A DNA stretch of 64,000 bases from NCBI GenBank assembly GCA_029891345.1, contig CM056994.1, positions 221,506,491-221,570,490 on the forward strand, written 5' to 3'. Both the position numbers and the translations under genes were made by a program. Origin of the DNA: Dryococelus australis. Its lineage: Eukaryota > Arthropoda > Insecta > Phasmatodea > Phasmatidae. Shown here piece after piece: positions 22,434 through 34,023 of the stretch. The notes below the pieces were generated by a model, which had not been told where the DNA came from, did not search any database, and worked only from the letters and a program-made list of their open reading frames with translations. Position 1 is the first letter of the stretch. Every line of letters starts with the position of its first letter.

Positions 22434-23276
22434 ACAGTATATCAATCCAGTACGAGCGGGTATCTGCGACCCCGCCCACACAGCCACTTGTGATTTCATC
22501 CCACCCACTGAACACGCCTACACTAATGTGAACTCCGAACAACAGTATCTAAATATCACCCATGTAACAACACAAATTCCACAACCAACAAACAGTAATG
22601 AGAATACCGACATCCCACCCTTAACCCCACCCCTTGAAACACAAGAAAACACACAACAGGCCGACAGGTCCCTTAAGGGCACGTATAAAACACTACCTCC
22701 CCACGCCAAATAACACCAAAATAAGCAACGAGAAAAATTGTCACAAACAGGCAGGGTCCTTAATGGCTACACGAAACTATGAGAACACGATACGTGGACA
22801 AACCGATGAGAGTAACGCATCAAGTAGACATGTCCTACCCCATGCTAAGTTCCCATACGTTATTAAAGCCTGTGAAGCATAATTTGCAAAACGGGTACCA
22901 AACAGCACGTACGCAGAAATTGCGACGTTTAATTCGCACAGTAAAAATTCCATATCCCACAACAAAAACAGGGCCACGCATGTCAAGAAAAGATGGAAAA
23001 TTTTCACACCAAAGAAGTAAAGTCTTCTATCAACTTCAACAAGACACAATTTAGGCTAAGGTGGAAGGCGCGACCGCATTTCAACAATTACAAGACTAAC
23101 CCAGATAATCAAGGAATCAAATCACCCAAAAAACAAGAAACTACGTGTATCACAGAAACACAGGTGAGCACCATGGACAATTTAAAGGCCAAACATAGGT
23201 AACAGATCGTGAAACGTGAATTAACACGGAAGCATCGGCCCCCGCCCAGCCAGTCACCCGCCCGGAATGTGCGACG

Positions 23277-23885
23277 ATGCACAATAGTGATGTAAGACAG
23301 CCAAGGCTGGTGCTCGTTGGGCCAAGGACGGTAGCAGCCTCAACCTGCACGCTCTGTTTGTACACTTCACATCATGCAGCAGAATGTCCATTGTTCCCCA
23401 TTAAGACGACACCATTTAATACTGGCATTGCGGCGCGCTTCCGCAAATTCAAATACCGCTTCGGCATTGGCGAAACACGTATTAAATTACAGCGCGTGGG
23501 AATGGGCGCACCTGTAAACAACAACATGGTAGAGTTTGGCAATGATGAAAGGGGTCAACGCAACCTAAGCAACCAACCATTAATGAAAGCATTGAGCAAG
23601 CAATCCGGGGCAGCCACCAAGGACGAATGCCACACGGGATATGTTCGAATACCAACACCACGCGTCCTTGTGCGCCTGGCGGAAAGGACATACAATGCAC
23701 TGTTAGATACAGGATGCTCCCGTTCACGCATAGCAAATACATTAATTTATAAAGAAAAACAACTTCCTGTCAAAGGCATTTACTCAATGGTAGGAGCAAC
23801 GGAAGAGATTGACATTCCGCTATATAAAACTAAAGCTAATGTTAATATACATGGTCACAACTTTTACAAGAATTTTTATAGCTAA
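23277..23885 (+). pseudogene. gag nucleocapsid and protease
   Basis: A 202-codon frame with a CX2CX4HX4C knuckle (CTLCLYTSHHAAEC, 23346-23387), which binds RNA in nucleocapsid. It continues in the same frame into an aspartic protease, YNALLDTGCSRSRIA, with an intact DTG (23706-23714). The single frame for nucleocapsid and protease is a gag-pro arrangement. It stops at 23885 before reverse transcriptase, so a frameshift or stop has disrupted the polyprotein. Confidence 0.75.
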
Positions 23886-24097
23886 ATAACTTAAAACTCA
23901 ATATGAGTCTAGGAGTCGATTTCATGAAAAAATACAATGTTGTGCCAATTTTAAACAAAGATATTACGTTTATCCATGCGTCAAATAATGATAAAATTAT
24001 CGAAATTCCCATTAATACCAACTCTGTAGAATACGATAACAGTAACTGCATTGAATTTCATATAAACAAAATACTACACCTAAAATGTAGTTAGGGG

Positions 24098-25221
24098 ATA
24101 TTAACCCAGAATTGCTACACGAACAGAAACACCAGTTAGAAACATTACTGCATGAACACAAAGATTGATTCGCCAGCTTCATTCCAGAGCTCACACAAAC
24201 CAACGCTTATGAAATTAAATTAGAGTTGAACACTGATAAACCGATTCATACACGGCCTTATCAGATTAACTCCAAATTAAGAAAGAATGTACATTTATAA
24301 ATTCAACAAATGTGAGACTCTAACATTATAACACTATTTGACTCTGCGTATGCAGCACCGTCACTAGTAATCCCGAAACGCCAAGGTGGCATTAGGTTCC
24401 TAACGGACTTCCGGCTTTTAAATCAACACTTAACCAAAGTGCAATATACGATCCCAAGGACAGAAGATATAATAACCACCCTACAAAATTATAAATATAT
24501 AAATTCTATTGATATGTTTAGTGGGTTTTAAGGCCATCCCTGTCTGGAAGGAAGACAGACTTAAATTGGCCATTAAGGTGGACGGTGTTGGACTTTACGA
24601 GTACGCTCGTTTGCCAATGGGAATGGCAACAAGCCCTAATTACTTCCAAATTTTATTGACATAATGTTAGGTCCACTTAGATGGAATACCGCACTCGCCT
24701 ACACTGATGACATCTTGATTATCGGCAACACTTTTTTGGAACACCGTACCAATATATGCATAGTCATGGAGTGATTATGTAAATTCAATGTAAAAATTAA
24801 TAGCAAAAAGTGTAATTTTGCCTACCATGAGATAAAAGTACTTGGCCATTACATCACACCTAAAGGCATCCAAATGGACCCAGAAAAAATTCAAATTATA
24901 CAACAAATGGCGCCACTTAAAAAAGTTAAGCAAATACGTACATTTCTTGGATTCAAGTCATATTTGCGATGTTACATTTTAAACTACGCACAAATAGTGG
25001 AACCCCTCACGGAACTCACAAAAGAAACTACACCCTTTCATTGGGGCGCACAAGAGAAATTGGCCTTTCAGAAATTAAAATCAGCCCTCAGCAACCCTCC
25101 TACATTAGCAAAATTTAAAGCGCAATTACCTATGATACTAGCTTGCGATGCATCACAGACTGCCATTGGCGGAACACAATATATGTATATAAAAGTTAGC
25201 TATCCTATTGACAGAATATGA
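24098..25221 (+). pseudogene. gypsy reverse transcriptase with RNase H remnant
   Basis: In several frames: INPELLHEQKHQLETLL, KPIHTRPYQINSK, APSLVIPKRQGGIRFLTDFR, LNQHLTKVQYTIPR, then a YTDD active-site box (24700-24711), KCNFAYHEIKVLGHYITPKG, FLGFKSYLRCYI and ILACDASQTAIGG, the start of RNase H. The order matches Ty3/gypsy pol, and the catalytic YxDD is intact. Stops, frameshifts and loss of most of RNase H abolish function. Confidence 0.85.
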
Positions 25222-25432
25222 CACTTTAAAGTGAAAATTGTGTAAGGCAAACTGAACACCTTAGTTGATGTGATCAGCCGCATTCCTACAGTAAGATTAA
25301 CTGACACAACTATTATTTCCCTCAACAGCACCCAGCACCTAGTGAAATGCACCTTTACACAATGCACATCCTTCTACACGGCACTAGCGGAAGTATTATT
25401 TCAGGATCCAAAAAAAGTCCAAAATTGAAATA

Positions 25433-26811
25433 ATGATTGGTAAATACATAACCAACAACTGGTCTGACATCAAGCTGCTAATAAAATCTGATTTTCACAG
25501 CACTGACAAAGCAAGAGTCGTGAAAGCAATCTTAGCGGAGGAATACTTGCCCATGTATGCCATAGCTAGAAGTATTTCTAAAATGTTCAATGTTAATATG
25601 GAAATGACACGTGACAACAGTTCGCTAAAGATCGTACGTACTTGTATAGACCCACGCTTAAATTACAGCATTTTCATTAAAGTTGACAGTAATTCACAAA
25701 TATTCTATTTGCTGGATTATATACATGAACAAGAGTACATCAAAGTAGATGATGATAGCCATATTTTGTTGTTGCCCGTAATCGATCTACCTACATCGCC
25801 GTTTTTAGCAGAATACGCCAACGATCCCCATATCAAACAGCTAAAATAAGCTCTCACGGAACCAGAAAAAGCCATATCCAAATACCGTAGGGGCTCGCAA
25901 GACGTTAAGCAATTTCCGCCAATGGCAAAATATATATGAAACTCCATACGCCATGCAGTGAACGTAAACTGACTCTTGTACCCAAATATTACGTCCCGGA
26001 GATAATAACTGCCCACCATAATGCCCTGCTAGGTGGCTGGCATTTTGGACAGTTCAAGACACTGCCAATGCACTAAGGCTCCCAACCAAAAGCCTATAGG
26101 TCAAATGACGTCAATAACACCACCCTCTCTTCTTGAATTCTGAGGTCTGGACGCTAAAGGGCCATTGCCAACATCAGCAAGGGTAACAAGTAAGTTTTGG
26201 TCATGACTGAATTTGTGACCCGATATGCCATCGCATGTCCCGTTAAAGCAATTAATGCTCCCACTTGTGCCAACTTCATTAAAGATGTTATTTTGTTATT
26301 CGGATGCCCCAAGTCAATCCTCGCCGACAGGGGAACATAATTTAATAATTAACTGATAACAGAATTATTGAACAAACTCCAAATCAAAAAACTACAAACA
26401 ACCGCTTACAACCCTGCTTGCAATGGTTTAACGAAGCAGGTCAATATGGTTCTCACTCAAAACTTAACAACGTGTGATAGTGATGATCCTAAGGGTTGGG
26501 ACGAATATGTCAAATATATTATGTTTAATTATAATACATCTGTAAATCGAAGTACAAAATTTATGCCATTTTCCCTCATGCACGGGGTTGAGGCGACCCA
26601 ACCGTCCCGTGTGATCAGTCATACCTTTTCCCCCGCGCGAATTATTGGTGCAAAAGGCTCAAAGAATTACAAGAACAAGCACGCATCAATCTTAAGACAT
26701 CACAGTCCCAACAAAAACAAAATTTTAATACCAAACACAGACAAACGACCTACAAGTAGGGCAATTTGTATGGTTAAAAACGCACACCCACCAAAAAGCG
26801 TTTTCGTTTAG
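25433..26811 (+). pseudogene. gypsy integrase with upstream linker
   Basis: After a 138-codon linker frame (ending SPFLAEYANDPHIKQLK), broken frames give LDAKGPLPTSARG (first catalytic D), VTRYAIACPVKAI and ILADRGT (second D). Then comes TTAYNPACNGLTKQVN, where other gypsy integrases have E a few residues after NG. A K stands there instead, so the third catalytic residue is lost. The frame continues to 26811 with a C-terminal tail. Confidence 0.75.
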
Positions 26812-27051
26812 ATATCAGGGGCCTTATGAGAAAGTTATGATTCTAGGCCCGTCAACCATCACAAGTTTAATACACAGACTGGGCTGTGATAAAATTGAAA
26901 CGGTTAGCACAAGGAATGTTAAATTAGTGAATATAAGATGTTAACGATATCCCTTATGTTACAGGCACAACTTGGAAAATTATATTTCTCCATTAACTTG
27001 GACAAGTTAGCAAAAATATACATGTACCTCCACCTTACTGAATCCCACGAT

Positions 27052-27480
27052 TCAGTTTATACTTGTAGGCTTCGGCTTCCTTAAACTGACAGACGGATTT
27101 CGTTTAAAAAATCCAGCCAACCAGTCTTCACCTGCTTCCCTCTTCTCCTGGTTGAATGTGTGAGGTATATTGTTTTTCTCTGCGTACTCAAAGGCTATCT
27201 TCCTCAGGCCTGCAGGGGTGATGCCATAAAATGCCTTTGCCATGCTGATAATGTGTCCAGCAATTTCTTCCTTCTGCTCTGTAGACAAAACAGGCTTCCT
27301 GCCCATAGATGGAACGCTAGTCTTACTTGACTTTATTTTGTCGCAGAGCATCGCCATTGGTATGTTGTAGGTACGAGCTGCTTCACGGAAGCTCATGCCC
27401 TCATTTGTAGCTCTGATAGCATTTGCTAAGTCTTCTTCCGTCCACTTTGCCTTGTCTGTCTTCCTTTTTCGATTTCTCAT
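27052..27480 (-). pseudogene. pogo-like transposase, N-terminal DNA-binding part
   Basis: From ATG (27478-27480) 142 codons are open. First comes a basic start (RNRKRKTDKAKWTEEDL), then a psq-type helix-turn-helix (NEGMSFREAARTYNIP, residues about 28-43). A CENP-B-like second helix-turn-helix region (ITPAGLRKIAFEYAEKNNI, then WLAGFFKRNPSVSLRKP) follows. These domains bind transposon ends. The frame breaks at the gypsy junction right after RKPKPTS, and the DDE half lies beyond it. The N-terminal part itself is open and well preserved. Confidence 0.85.
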
Positions 27481-28149
27481 CTAAAAATAAAAATAATGAA
27501 GCATATTAACTGTAATTTTTTCTCTCAGAGCTATGTAATTAGCTCATAGTTCAATAATTAATAAATAAGTAGATATTAAATATTAATGATAATGAATTGA
27601 TTTCTTGAATATTTTATTCCACATAATACATTTATTGTCAATTATATTTTAATGACTAAATGTGAGTTAATGAATTTAGAAGAAGTAAATGAAATAAGTT
27701 ATTCTTCACTGATTATTTCTAAAAGATTCTGGGGTTTAAAGTTTTTCGGTAAAGTCGAGCACCTCGGGGCAATACCGGACACTCCGGGGTAATGGTGAAT
27801 ATTTTGTTCGGCATTGCCCCACCAAATGCCATTTTATTGTAAGGTTAGAACTACTTATTGAGTGTATTATCAATACTGATATCACAGAAAACAATGCTAA
27901 AAGAGTACACGAATCATGTAGCTTTAGCCGTATCAATATAAGTATAATAGCAGGAAACTTACCTTGGCTGGAATGCAGACCAGAATTATAAGTAAATTGA
28001 GAGAAACAATAAAACACACGATCGGCGCCAAACGACTGCCACCGAGTGGTGTGCTGCAGGTTCTCAGTCTCCTCGGGAGAGTGCAGCACTCGTTGCTGAT
28101 TTGTAAAGGATATCCTTCTGCCATAATCACGTTGTTTGCCATTGCCCCG

Positions 28150-28176
28150 GTGTTCAGCAATACCCCAGTCTCCCCC
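28150..28176. repeat. right terminal inverted repeat of the pogo-like element
   Basis: Partner of 19031-19056. A further motif copy is just inside at 28134-28148, and three more are at 27766-27780, 27786-27800 and 27806-27820. Confidence 0.75.
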
Positions 28177-28202
28177 TTATATATATATATATATATATAT
28201 AG
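28177..28202. repeat. (TA)n run at the transposon edge
   Basis: A short (TA)n array abuts the right terminal repeat, and the left terminal repeat sits at the end of a TG/TATC microsatellite. Confidence 0.9.
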
Positions 28203-30260
28203 TAAAAATTTCACGAATTTGCACTTTGCAAAAAAATCTCTCTAAATATAGTGCATACAAACACTGTTGTTTCTGCATGATACAAGCAAGGATGATGTAC
28301 TTTATCCAACAAGTCTGTGATCCTTCATAATGACACTTGAAAACTTATGGTGTTGAACCTGCCAGTGTAACTATTTTTTGTGTTGACTATGAATCCAGCA
28401 ATAATTTACTAATTGCCTAATACCTAACGATTACGTGATTACGTCAGGAGTCTGTCAAAATATTTTTACTACAAATGTGCAGTGCATCAAACAATATTGT
28501 TACGAAGTTGAACTTATTACCTCCCCCCCTGCCCCCCCCCCCCCCCAATTGCTACATTTTTGTAAATTTTTTCTTCAAATAGGTATTAGTCGTGGGTTCG
28601 TTGTTTGTTGATGTTTTGGTTAGGTTTGTCCCTCTTTTTTGTTCAGATGCAAGTTTTTTTTTATTTGGAGTTGTTGGTGATGTTTTAATTATTTTTTTTT
28701 TGTTTTTGATTGTAATTTTTCAGAGTTGTTCAACTTTTGATTTAGTGGTTGTGTACTTGGGACATTTTAGGCTTAAACTTTGTAGATGTGTTCTGTTCAA
28801 TTTTAACTTGTAGTTGTTTAGTCACATGGCTGGTTAGGGACTTACAATACTCGGATCCTTGCGATCACGTATCGTGGTTGTGAGCTGGTACCAACCTGGT
28901 TTTTCGTTCGACCAAACAGGTGTCATATGTGTTCACATGTGCTGTGGCTGACCGAACAAGAGCATGGCAAAGGCAGGCAGCTGGTGGTGGCATGATGCTT
29001 GAAGTCGCTGAAGCCGTGTGATGGCTGAAGGATGGTTGTGCATTGTCTCTAGGGTACATGAGGGGAAAAGAGTAGAAAGCTGAAGCGCCGTTTCGGTGAG
29101 GCGGGGCGGCGGCAGTGAAGTAATTCAGAAACAGCGACATGGCAGCATGGGGGACGAGGTAGTAGGATGCGAGGTTGCGCTGTTATGGTGTGAGAGTCTT
29201 CATAGCGTGGTCGTCATGAGCAGACGCAGTTAGAGAGTCGCTTGTGAAGATAGTGGGAAGACTGAGTGGAGGCTGGAGGAGCCTTGTCGTGTAGATCATC
29301 ATGTAGTCAACTGACAATTAAGTGTCATTCATGTTCTTAGTAGTTTTCTTTATGCAGTTTTGATTCCAAGGTCTCTAGTAAGTAGTGAATCTTTAATGCA
29401 AAATTATTTTTGAAGTACATTTTTTAATTAAAGTTAAAGATGGAAATTGCCGTAGATGTTTTGAAAATTAGTCGTTAAAGCATGAATTTATAGTTTTTCT
29501 TTGTTAACCTCCATTCTGTCGAAATTAAGTATGAGTTTTGACAAGAATAGCCGACCCAAATAATTCTGAAAGTTTTGAGAGTGGTTTCGAGAGTTTTGCC
29601 GTACAAGTTAGATGTTTTCCTGTTTGTGCCCCAATGTTTTGCTGCTAAAAAACTTTTTATATTTTTCTACTGTCGACAAAGTTGTGTACCAATTAGAAGC
29701 ATTTATCTTTGTAAAAATTTTAATTAGTGGAATTCAGTTTGGTCAAGTTTGTCATTGGAACATTTTGCAGTTTAAAATGTGAGTAATAGTAATTTGAACA
29801 AAACGACGTTTTGTTTGATATTATATTATCTATTAAAGTAATTATAACAATCTAAATCAGTATTAAAAAGATGTATTTATATATTTATTTATTGTAAAAT
29901 GACCATAATTGTTTTGTTCCAAATTTATATGAGTTTAGTCTTGTTATTTGTTTTGAAAATATTTATTATTTTTGGATATATTAAATTAACGGTTTGAAAT
30001 CTTATTCTTTTATTCAGTAAAAATTAGCTTTTCCCTCAGTCTGGCATTAGTTATCTTATTTGAATCTTTTTGGTAAGTCACTTTTACAAACTACTTCTTT
30101 GTTTATTTTATTTTTCACATCAGTAATGCCTGTCTCAATTTCTCACCTCTTGATCTGCCAAGTAAGTGGTTGAAGTCTGAGTTGGCTCTCCATAAATTGT
30201 TTAGTATTGCTTGCTAAGGGCATCAGGATGGCCCACACTATAATTCGCTGGTACCCGCTA
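28203..30260. other. spacer with a GC-richer block
   Basis: No gene is recognised. It contains a 15-base C run (28532-28546) and T-rich sequence. A GC-richer, CpG-containing block (about 28815-29300) has a 91-codon minus-strand frame of no known family. A weak exon-like segment lies at 30040-30071, between CCCTCAG and GTAAGT. Confidence 0.45.
28532..28546. repeat. poly-C run (15)
   Basis: CTCCCCCCCTG is followed by 15 uninterrupted C. Confidence 0.95.
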
Positions 30261-30274
30261 AAAACTAATGGATA

Positions 30275-32594
30275 ATGCAGAGAATGGCAGCACAGTTAGT
30301 CAACAGAGGATTAGTCCAGATAGTAGAAACACCTACGAGATGGAATGAGGAGGGTGTTGGGTCAGTGCTGGATGTGGTGTTGGTCAAACCTAGGAATGCT
30401 GTAGTTGGTGCAATAGTATTGGATGGTATAAGCGACCATCATATTCCGGTTGTAGAAATTGGGATTGGCAGGATGAGAGAAGTGCAAATGGCAGAAAGGT
30501 TGGTGTGGCAGTATGGGAGAGGAGACAAGAAGGGGGCAGAAATCTTCCTGAGAGACAGGTTTAAAAAATGGTCTACGGAGGAGGGTGTAGAGGGGTTGTG
30601 GAGGGAGTTTAGAAGATTAATGGAGGTTATTTTGGAGAAAGTTGTGCCAATGAAAAGGTTACAGACTGGGGGAGATCCCCAATATTATGGACAGGAGATT
30701 TTGAAAATGAAGAAGAAGTGCAGAAAATTACATGCCAAGTGGAGAAATGAAGGGATGATAAGATCTAAAGAAATGATGAAACAAATGGGTAGGGAGCTTG
30801 AAAGGAAGATCAAACACGCAAAGAATGTATTTCTGGGGAACATTGTGGAAGAAGGAAAAGGCAAGGAATAGGGGGAAATTGTTTAGGTATGTTAGGCGTT
30901 TAAGGGCAGGAGAGGAAGGGATCCCTCTGCTAACAGGAAGGGATGGTAGGCATGCGACAAATGACCAAGAAAAATCAGAGATGCTGCAAGGACAGTACTT
31001 GTCAGTGTTTGAGGCAAAGGAGGGTTGGAATAGGGGGACAAACAGGGTTCGGGGGGTGTATAGTGAGTTTAAGATGAGGGAGTGGGGGATAGAAAAGGTA
31101 ATTAGGGGTTTGGAGAGCAGTAAGGCAGGGGGACCAGATGGGATAGGAAACGCAGCACTAAAGTTTGGTGGCAAGGAGTTGGCAAAATATTTAGAAGTGC
31201 TGTTTAAAAAGTCCTTAGGAGAGGGTAAGTTACCACAAGATTGGAAGGATGCTATGGTGGTATCTATACACAAGCAGGGAGAGGATAGGGGGAGACCTGG
31301 CAGCTACAGACCGGTGAGTCTCACATCAAGTACAGGAAAAGTAATGGAGAGGCTGGTGGTGCAATATGTGGTGAGGGTAATGAACAATAGGAATTCGTTG
31401 GAGCAGTCCCAGCATGGTTTCAGGAGGGGTTACTCATGTGAGACTCAGCTGGCTGGGTTATTAGAGGATCTGGTGCAGGTAGTTCATGAGGGGAAGCAGG
31501 TGGATGCCTGCTTCATAGATTTTGAGAAGGCATTCGATAAGGTGCCCCATGGGACATTGATGAGGAAAGTGGAGGTGCTGATACCAGACAGGAGGGTAGT
31601 GGAATGGATAGAGGGCGAAGGCAGAGGGTGAAAGTGGGGGAGGCAATATCGGAGGAAGATGAGGTTCCGTCAGGGGTACCACAGTGAAGTGTGCTGGGTC
31701 CTTTGTTATTTACCATAATGGTAAAAGACATGGGTTTGGGGATTAGGGGAAAAATCAGATTGTTAGCAGACAATTGTGTTGTATATGCTGAGGTGAGAGA
31801 GGGGGGCGGAAATTTGCAGGTGGATATTGATAAGATATGGTTGTGGACCAGAAAAAATAAAATGAAAGTATGTAAGAAAAACTAAGGTAGTGAGGTTCAC
31901 AAGGAAGAAGATGATATGCAGGGACATGTACAGATGGGAGAGACAAGAGATAGAAGAAGCAGCAGAATATAAGTATCTTGGGATTGTACTGCAGGGAGAC
32001 CTCAGGTGGAAAAAACAGGTAGAAAGGATGGTAGCAAAGGGAAGAAGGACTCTGGGTATGCTGGGAAGGGTGCTAAATGGAGTCAGCTGTGAGGTGAAGG
32101 AGAAGGCATATGGCACAATGGTACGGCCAATGTTAAAATATGCTGCAGCAGTATGGGACCGGTATGTGAAGGTGGAGGTGCGAGAACTGGAAAAGGTGCA
32201 GAGAAAGGCAGCAAGATGGGTGAAGGGTAGGTGGAGAAGGCAAGGGTAGGATGATGAGGAAGAAGGGAACTATAGGCCATCAGTGATGATGAAAGAAATG
32301 GGGTGGAGCTCATTGAAGGACAGGAGGAAAGTTGAACGGTTAGTCAGGATGTACAGGATGGTGAATGAAGCGGGAGGATGGGGAGGGATACACTGCAAGC
32401 TAAGTAAGGGGGTGTTCAGAGGAAAAGGAAACAACAGTGTGAAGCTTCAGAGGGTGTGGAGGAGAATGGAGCGGGGTAGGCAGTCCATGCTTGTGAGGTC
32501 TGTGAGGGAGTGGAATGTGTTGAGGGAGGAATTGGTATCTGTGAGAGGGGTTGGTAAATTCAGGAAGGGAGTGGAAAAGGAGTTGGTTGGGTGA
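30275..32594 (+). pseudogene. LINE endonuclease-reverse transcriptase
   Basis: Frame 1 (30275-30871) gives IVETPTRWNEEG, SVLDVVLV and GISDHHIPV, whose SDH (30431-30439) is the endonuclease end motif. A frameshift leads to frame 2 (30798-31631) with SSKAGGPDGIGNAALK, SYRPVSLTSSTGKVMERLV, QHGFRRGYSCETQL and the motif A box ACFIDFEKAFDKVPHG (D at 31518-31520). Further frames give GVPQ-stop-SVLGPLLF. The usual FADD motif C reads LADN here (31763-31774), so the second D is lost. AAEYKYLGIVLQ and RKAARWVKGRW follow. The protein would nick DNA and copy its RNA. This copy cannot. Confidence 0.85.
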
Positions 32595-32640
32595 AGGAGA
32601 GTTGAGAGAGCTCGCCACCAGGCGGTAGCCTAATTGCGAG

Positions 32641-32789
32641 TGTGTGTATGTATGTATGTATGTATGTATGTATGTATGTATGTATGTATGTATGTATGTA
32701 TGGTATTGTATGGTATGGTATTGTATTGTATTGTATTGTATTGTATTGTAATGTATGTATGTATGTATGTATGTATGTATGTATGTATT
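32641..32789 (+). repeat. TATG / TATTG simple-repeat tail of the LINE
   Basis: About 60 bases of (TATG)n, then TATTG/TATGG pentamers, then more (TATG)n. It follows the LINE stop by about 40 bases, so it is probably the 3' tail with later expansion. Open frames full of HTYIHTYI on the minus strand come from this repeat. Confidence 0.9.
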
Positions 32790-33760
32790 TTTCCAACTAG
32801 CACCAGTTGAAATCATCCAATTGTGAAAGAGCATAGCATAAGTGTTTTGTAACTACAGAAAATCAGGATTTTTTCCCCTCAAAAAGCAAATACCTCTACT
32901 GAATGAATACAGCCACAGGCCAATTAAACATTTCTGAAGCAATATACATACATAAAATGAAACATGTGATGTTTGTTCTCCTTTCACACTTTGTTACAAG
33001 TGAGTGTCTGTAAATATTTAAGTTATAGTAGTTCACCAAATTATGTAAAGAATAATCCATTCAAGGAGTTATTTGCAAATCTGAGTATCAACAATGTGGT
33101 AAGAATCTAGACTTACAGGTTCCAATCAAGACTCACATTCGTGATTTAAAACCCGATTGGATATTATTTCAGGTTTTAAAATAGTCTTGGTAAACACTAA
33201 TGGGTACTTGAATTATAACATTACTAAACTTCATTTCATAATTAATTCTGTGTAAAGGCTGTTTTGAGTATTGATCAGTGGTGTTGGCAGACATTTCTCT
33301 AGGGAAGAGTTACACTGATTGATGGAAGCGAAAGAGGTTATATTAGCATTAGCGGTGCTTACACATGTGTAGACAAAAATTTGAAGAAAAATTATTTCAC
33401 AGTATAATAAAATGCATCAGAGTTTACAGCAATTATGTTTTTATCAAAATTAAAGTGTTGTTAATAATTTTAACTCTAATAGTTGACATCCTTCTGGGTA
33501 AAAAAAAAAAGGGGGGGGGGGGGGTATTACAACATCCATATCCCCTTGCCCCCTTGGCTTCTCTGCTGGTATTGGTGTACAAGTGTATGCAGTGTCAAAT
33601 ATATGATAGTATATTTTTGTTTGTCATAATTTGAAAGTACACCTGCTTTGCAGGATTTGTGGTATATCTTGCAAATACTAGATTCCGTAACACATAAAAT
33701 ATAAGTACAAACATTTTTTGAGCAAACTCTGCAAAACATTGTCACTTCAGTCAACTTTAG
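32790..33760. other. AT-rich spacer with an A11-G14 homopolymer pair
   Basis: No gene is recognised. A run of 11 A followed directly by 14 G is at 33500-33524. Confidence 0.5.
33500..33524. repeat. poly-A / poly-G run
   Basis: Eleven A (33500-33510) then fourteen G (33511-33524). Confidence 0.95.
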
Positions 33761-33994
33761 TATTATGTCTTAGGGTATTGTGTCTTGGTGGAAAATGTTC
33801 AAAGCTGGCAGCCATGACAGTTGGGTCATACACAGTGTAGTGTCAACAGCTATAGGACAGTATGATGTGGACTGTATGTGAATATCTCAGCAGAGTAGAA
33901 GAAGTAAAGCAATGTATTAGTTAAAATGTAAATGTATGAAACAACTGTAAAATGCAACTGAAATAAACAACTATTAAAAGGTAACGATGTAACA
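33761..33994 (+). repeat. 5' LTR
   Basis: It aligns end to end with 37506-37738. It starts TATTATGTCTTAGGG (the 3' copy has TGTTATG) and ends GTAACGATGTAACA. AAATAAA near 33960 is a candidate polyadenylation signal. The next bases, ACTGGCGATGAGGATGG (33995-34011), occupy the primer-binding position and contain the expected TGG, but I cannot name the tRNA. Confidence 0.9.
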
Positions 33995-34023
33995 ACTGGC
34001 GATGAGGATGGATTACTTGCGAT

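Larger units (their letters stand above)
20990..27045 (+). mobile_element. defective Ty3/gypsy element inside the pogo-like transposon
   Basis: Between the two halves of the transposase lies a plus-strand gypsy-type element: gag, CCHC knuckle, protease, reverse transcriptase and integrase in standard order. I could not find a matching LTR pair. A candidate left LTR end is TGTTGTAACAGCC (21430) to GGTCACA (about 21577), containing AATAAA, with AATGGTGGAGGCTGCC following as a possible primer site. Borders are therefore set by where the pogo sequence stops and resumes. About 60 codons of pogo sequence also appear to be missing. RNase H is mostly deleted. Confidence 0.7.
19031..28176 (-). mobile_element. 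pogo-like DNA transposon, split by a gypsy insertion
   Basis: The left end (19031-19056, GAGGAGACCGGGATATTGCA then GAACAC) and the complement of the right end (28150-28176, GGGGGAGACTGGGGTATTGC then TGAACAC) form terminal inverted repeats. TA lies outside each. Between them, on the minus strand and in the right order, are a psq/CENP-B-type N-terminus (27480-27052), then foreign gypsy sequence, then the DDE domain and a PHD-like finger (about 20958-19570). Without the insertion the element would be about 3.1 kb. Both ends carry repeated GGGGnAATnnnGAAC motifs. Stops and a mutated catalytic residue mark it as inactive. Confidence 0.8.
30261..32789 (+). mobile_element. 5'-truncated non-LTR retrotransposon (LINE)
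   Basis: The end of an APE-type endonuclease, a full-length but broken reverse transcriptase and a typical LINE C-terminal region lie in one direction. They end in a TATG-type simple repeat that serves as 3' tail. The 5' part (any ORF1 and most of the endonuclease) is missing, the usual outcome of incomplete target-primed reverse transcription. The protein pattern suggests the Jockey/CR1/L2 side of LINEs, but I cannot fix the clade by eye. Confidence 0.85.

Noticed and set aside
26940..27050. 3' LTR of the gypsy element inside the pogo-like transposon
   Set aside because: ATGTTACAGGCACAACTTGG weakly recalls the candidate left LTR start (TGTTGTAACAGCC), but the rest does not align, so no LTR pair is claimed.
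28592..28813. Hydrophobic 73-codon frame resembling a membrane segment
   Set aside because: Arises from a T-rich tract. Phe/Leu/Val-rich translation is what T-rich DNA gives.
30728..32313. Long minus-strand frames opposite the LINE
   Set aside because: Antisense shadows of the purine-rich LINE coding strand.
32400..32834. Minus-strand frame rich in HTYIHTYI
   Set aside because: Shadow of the TATG tail and of the LINE coding strand.
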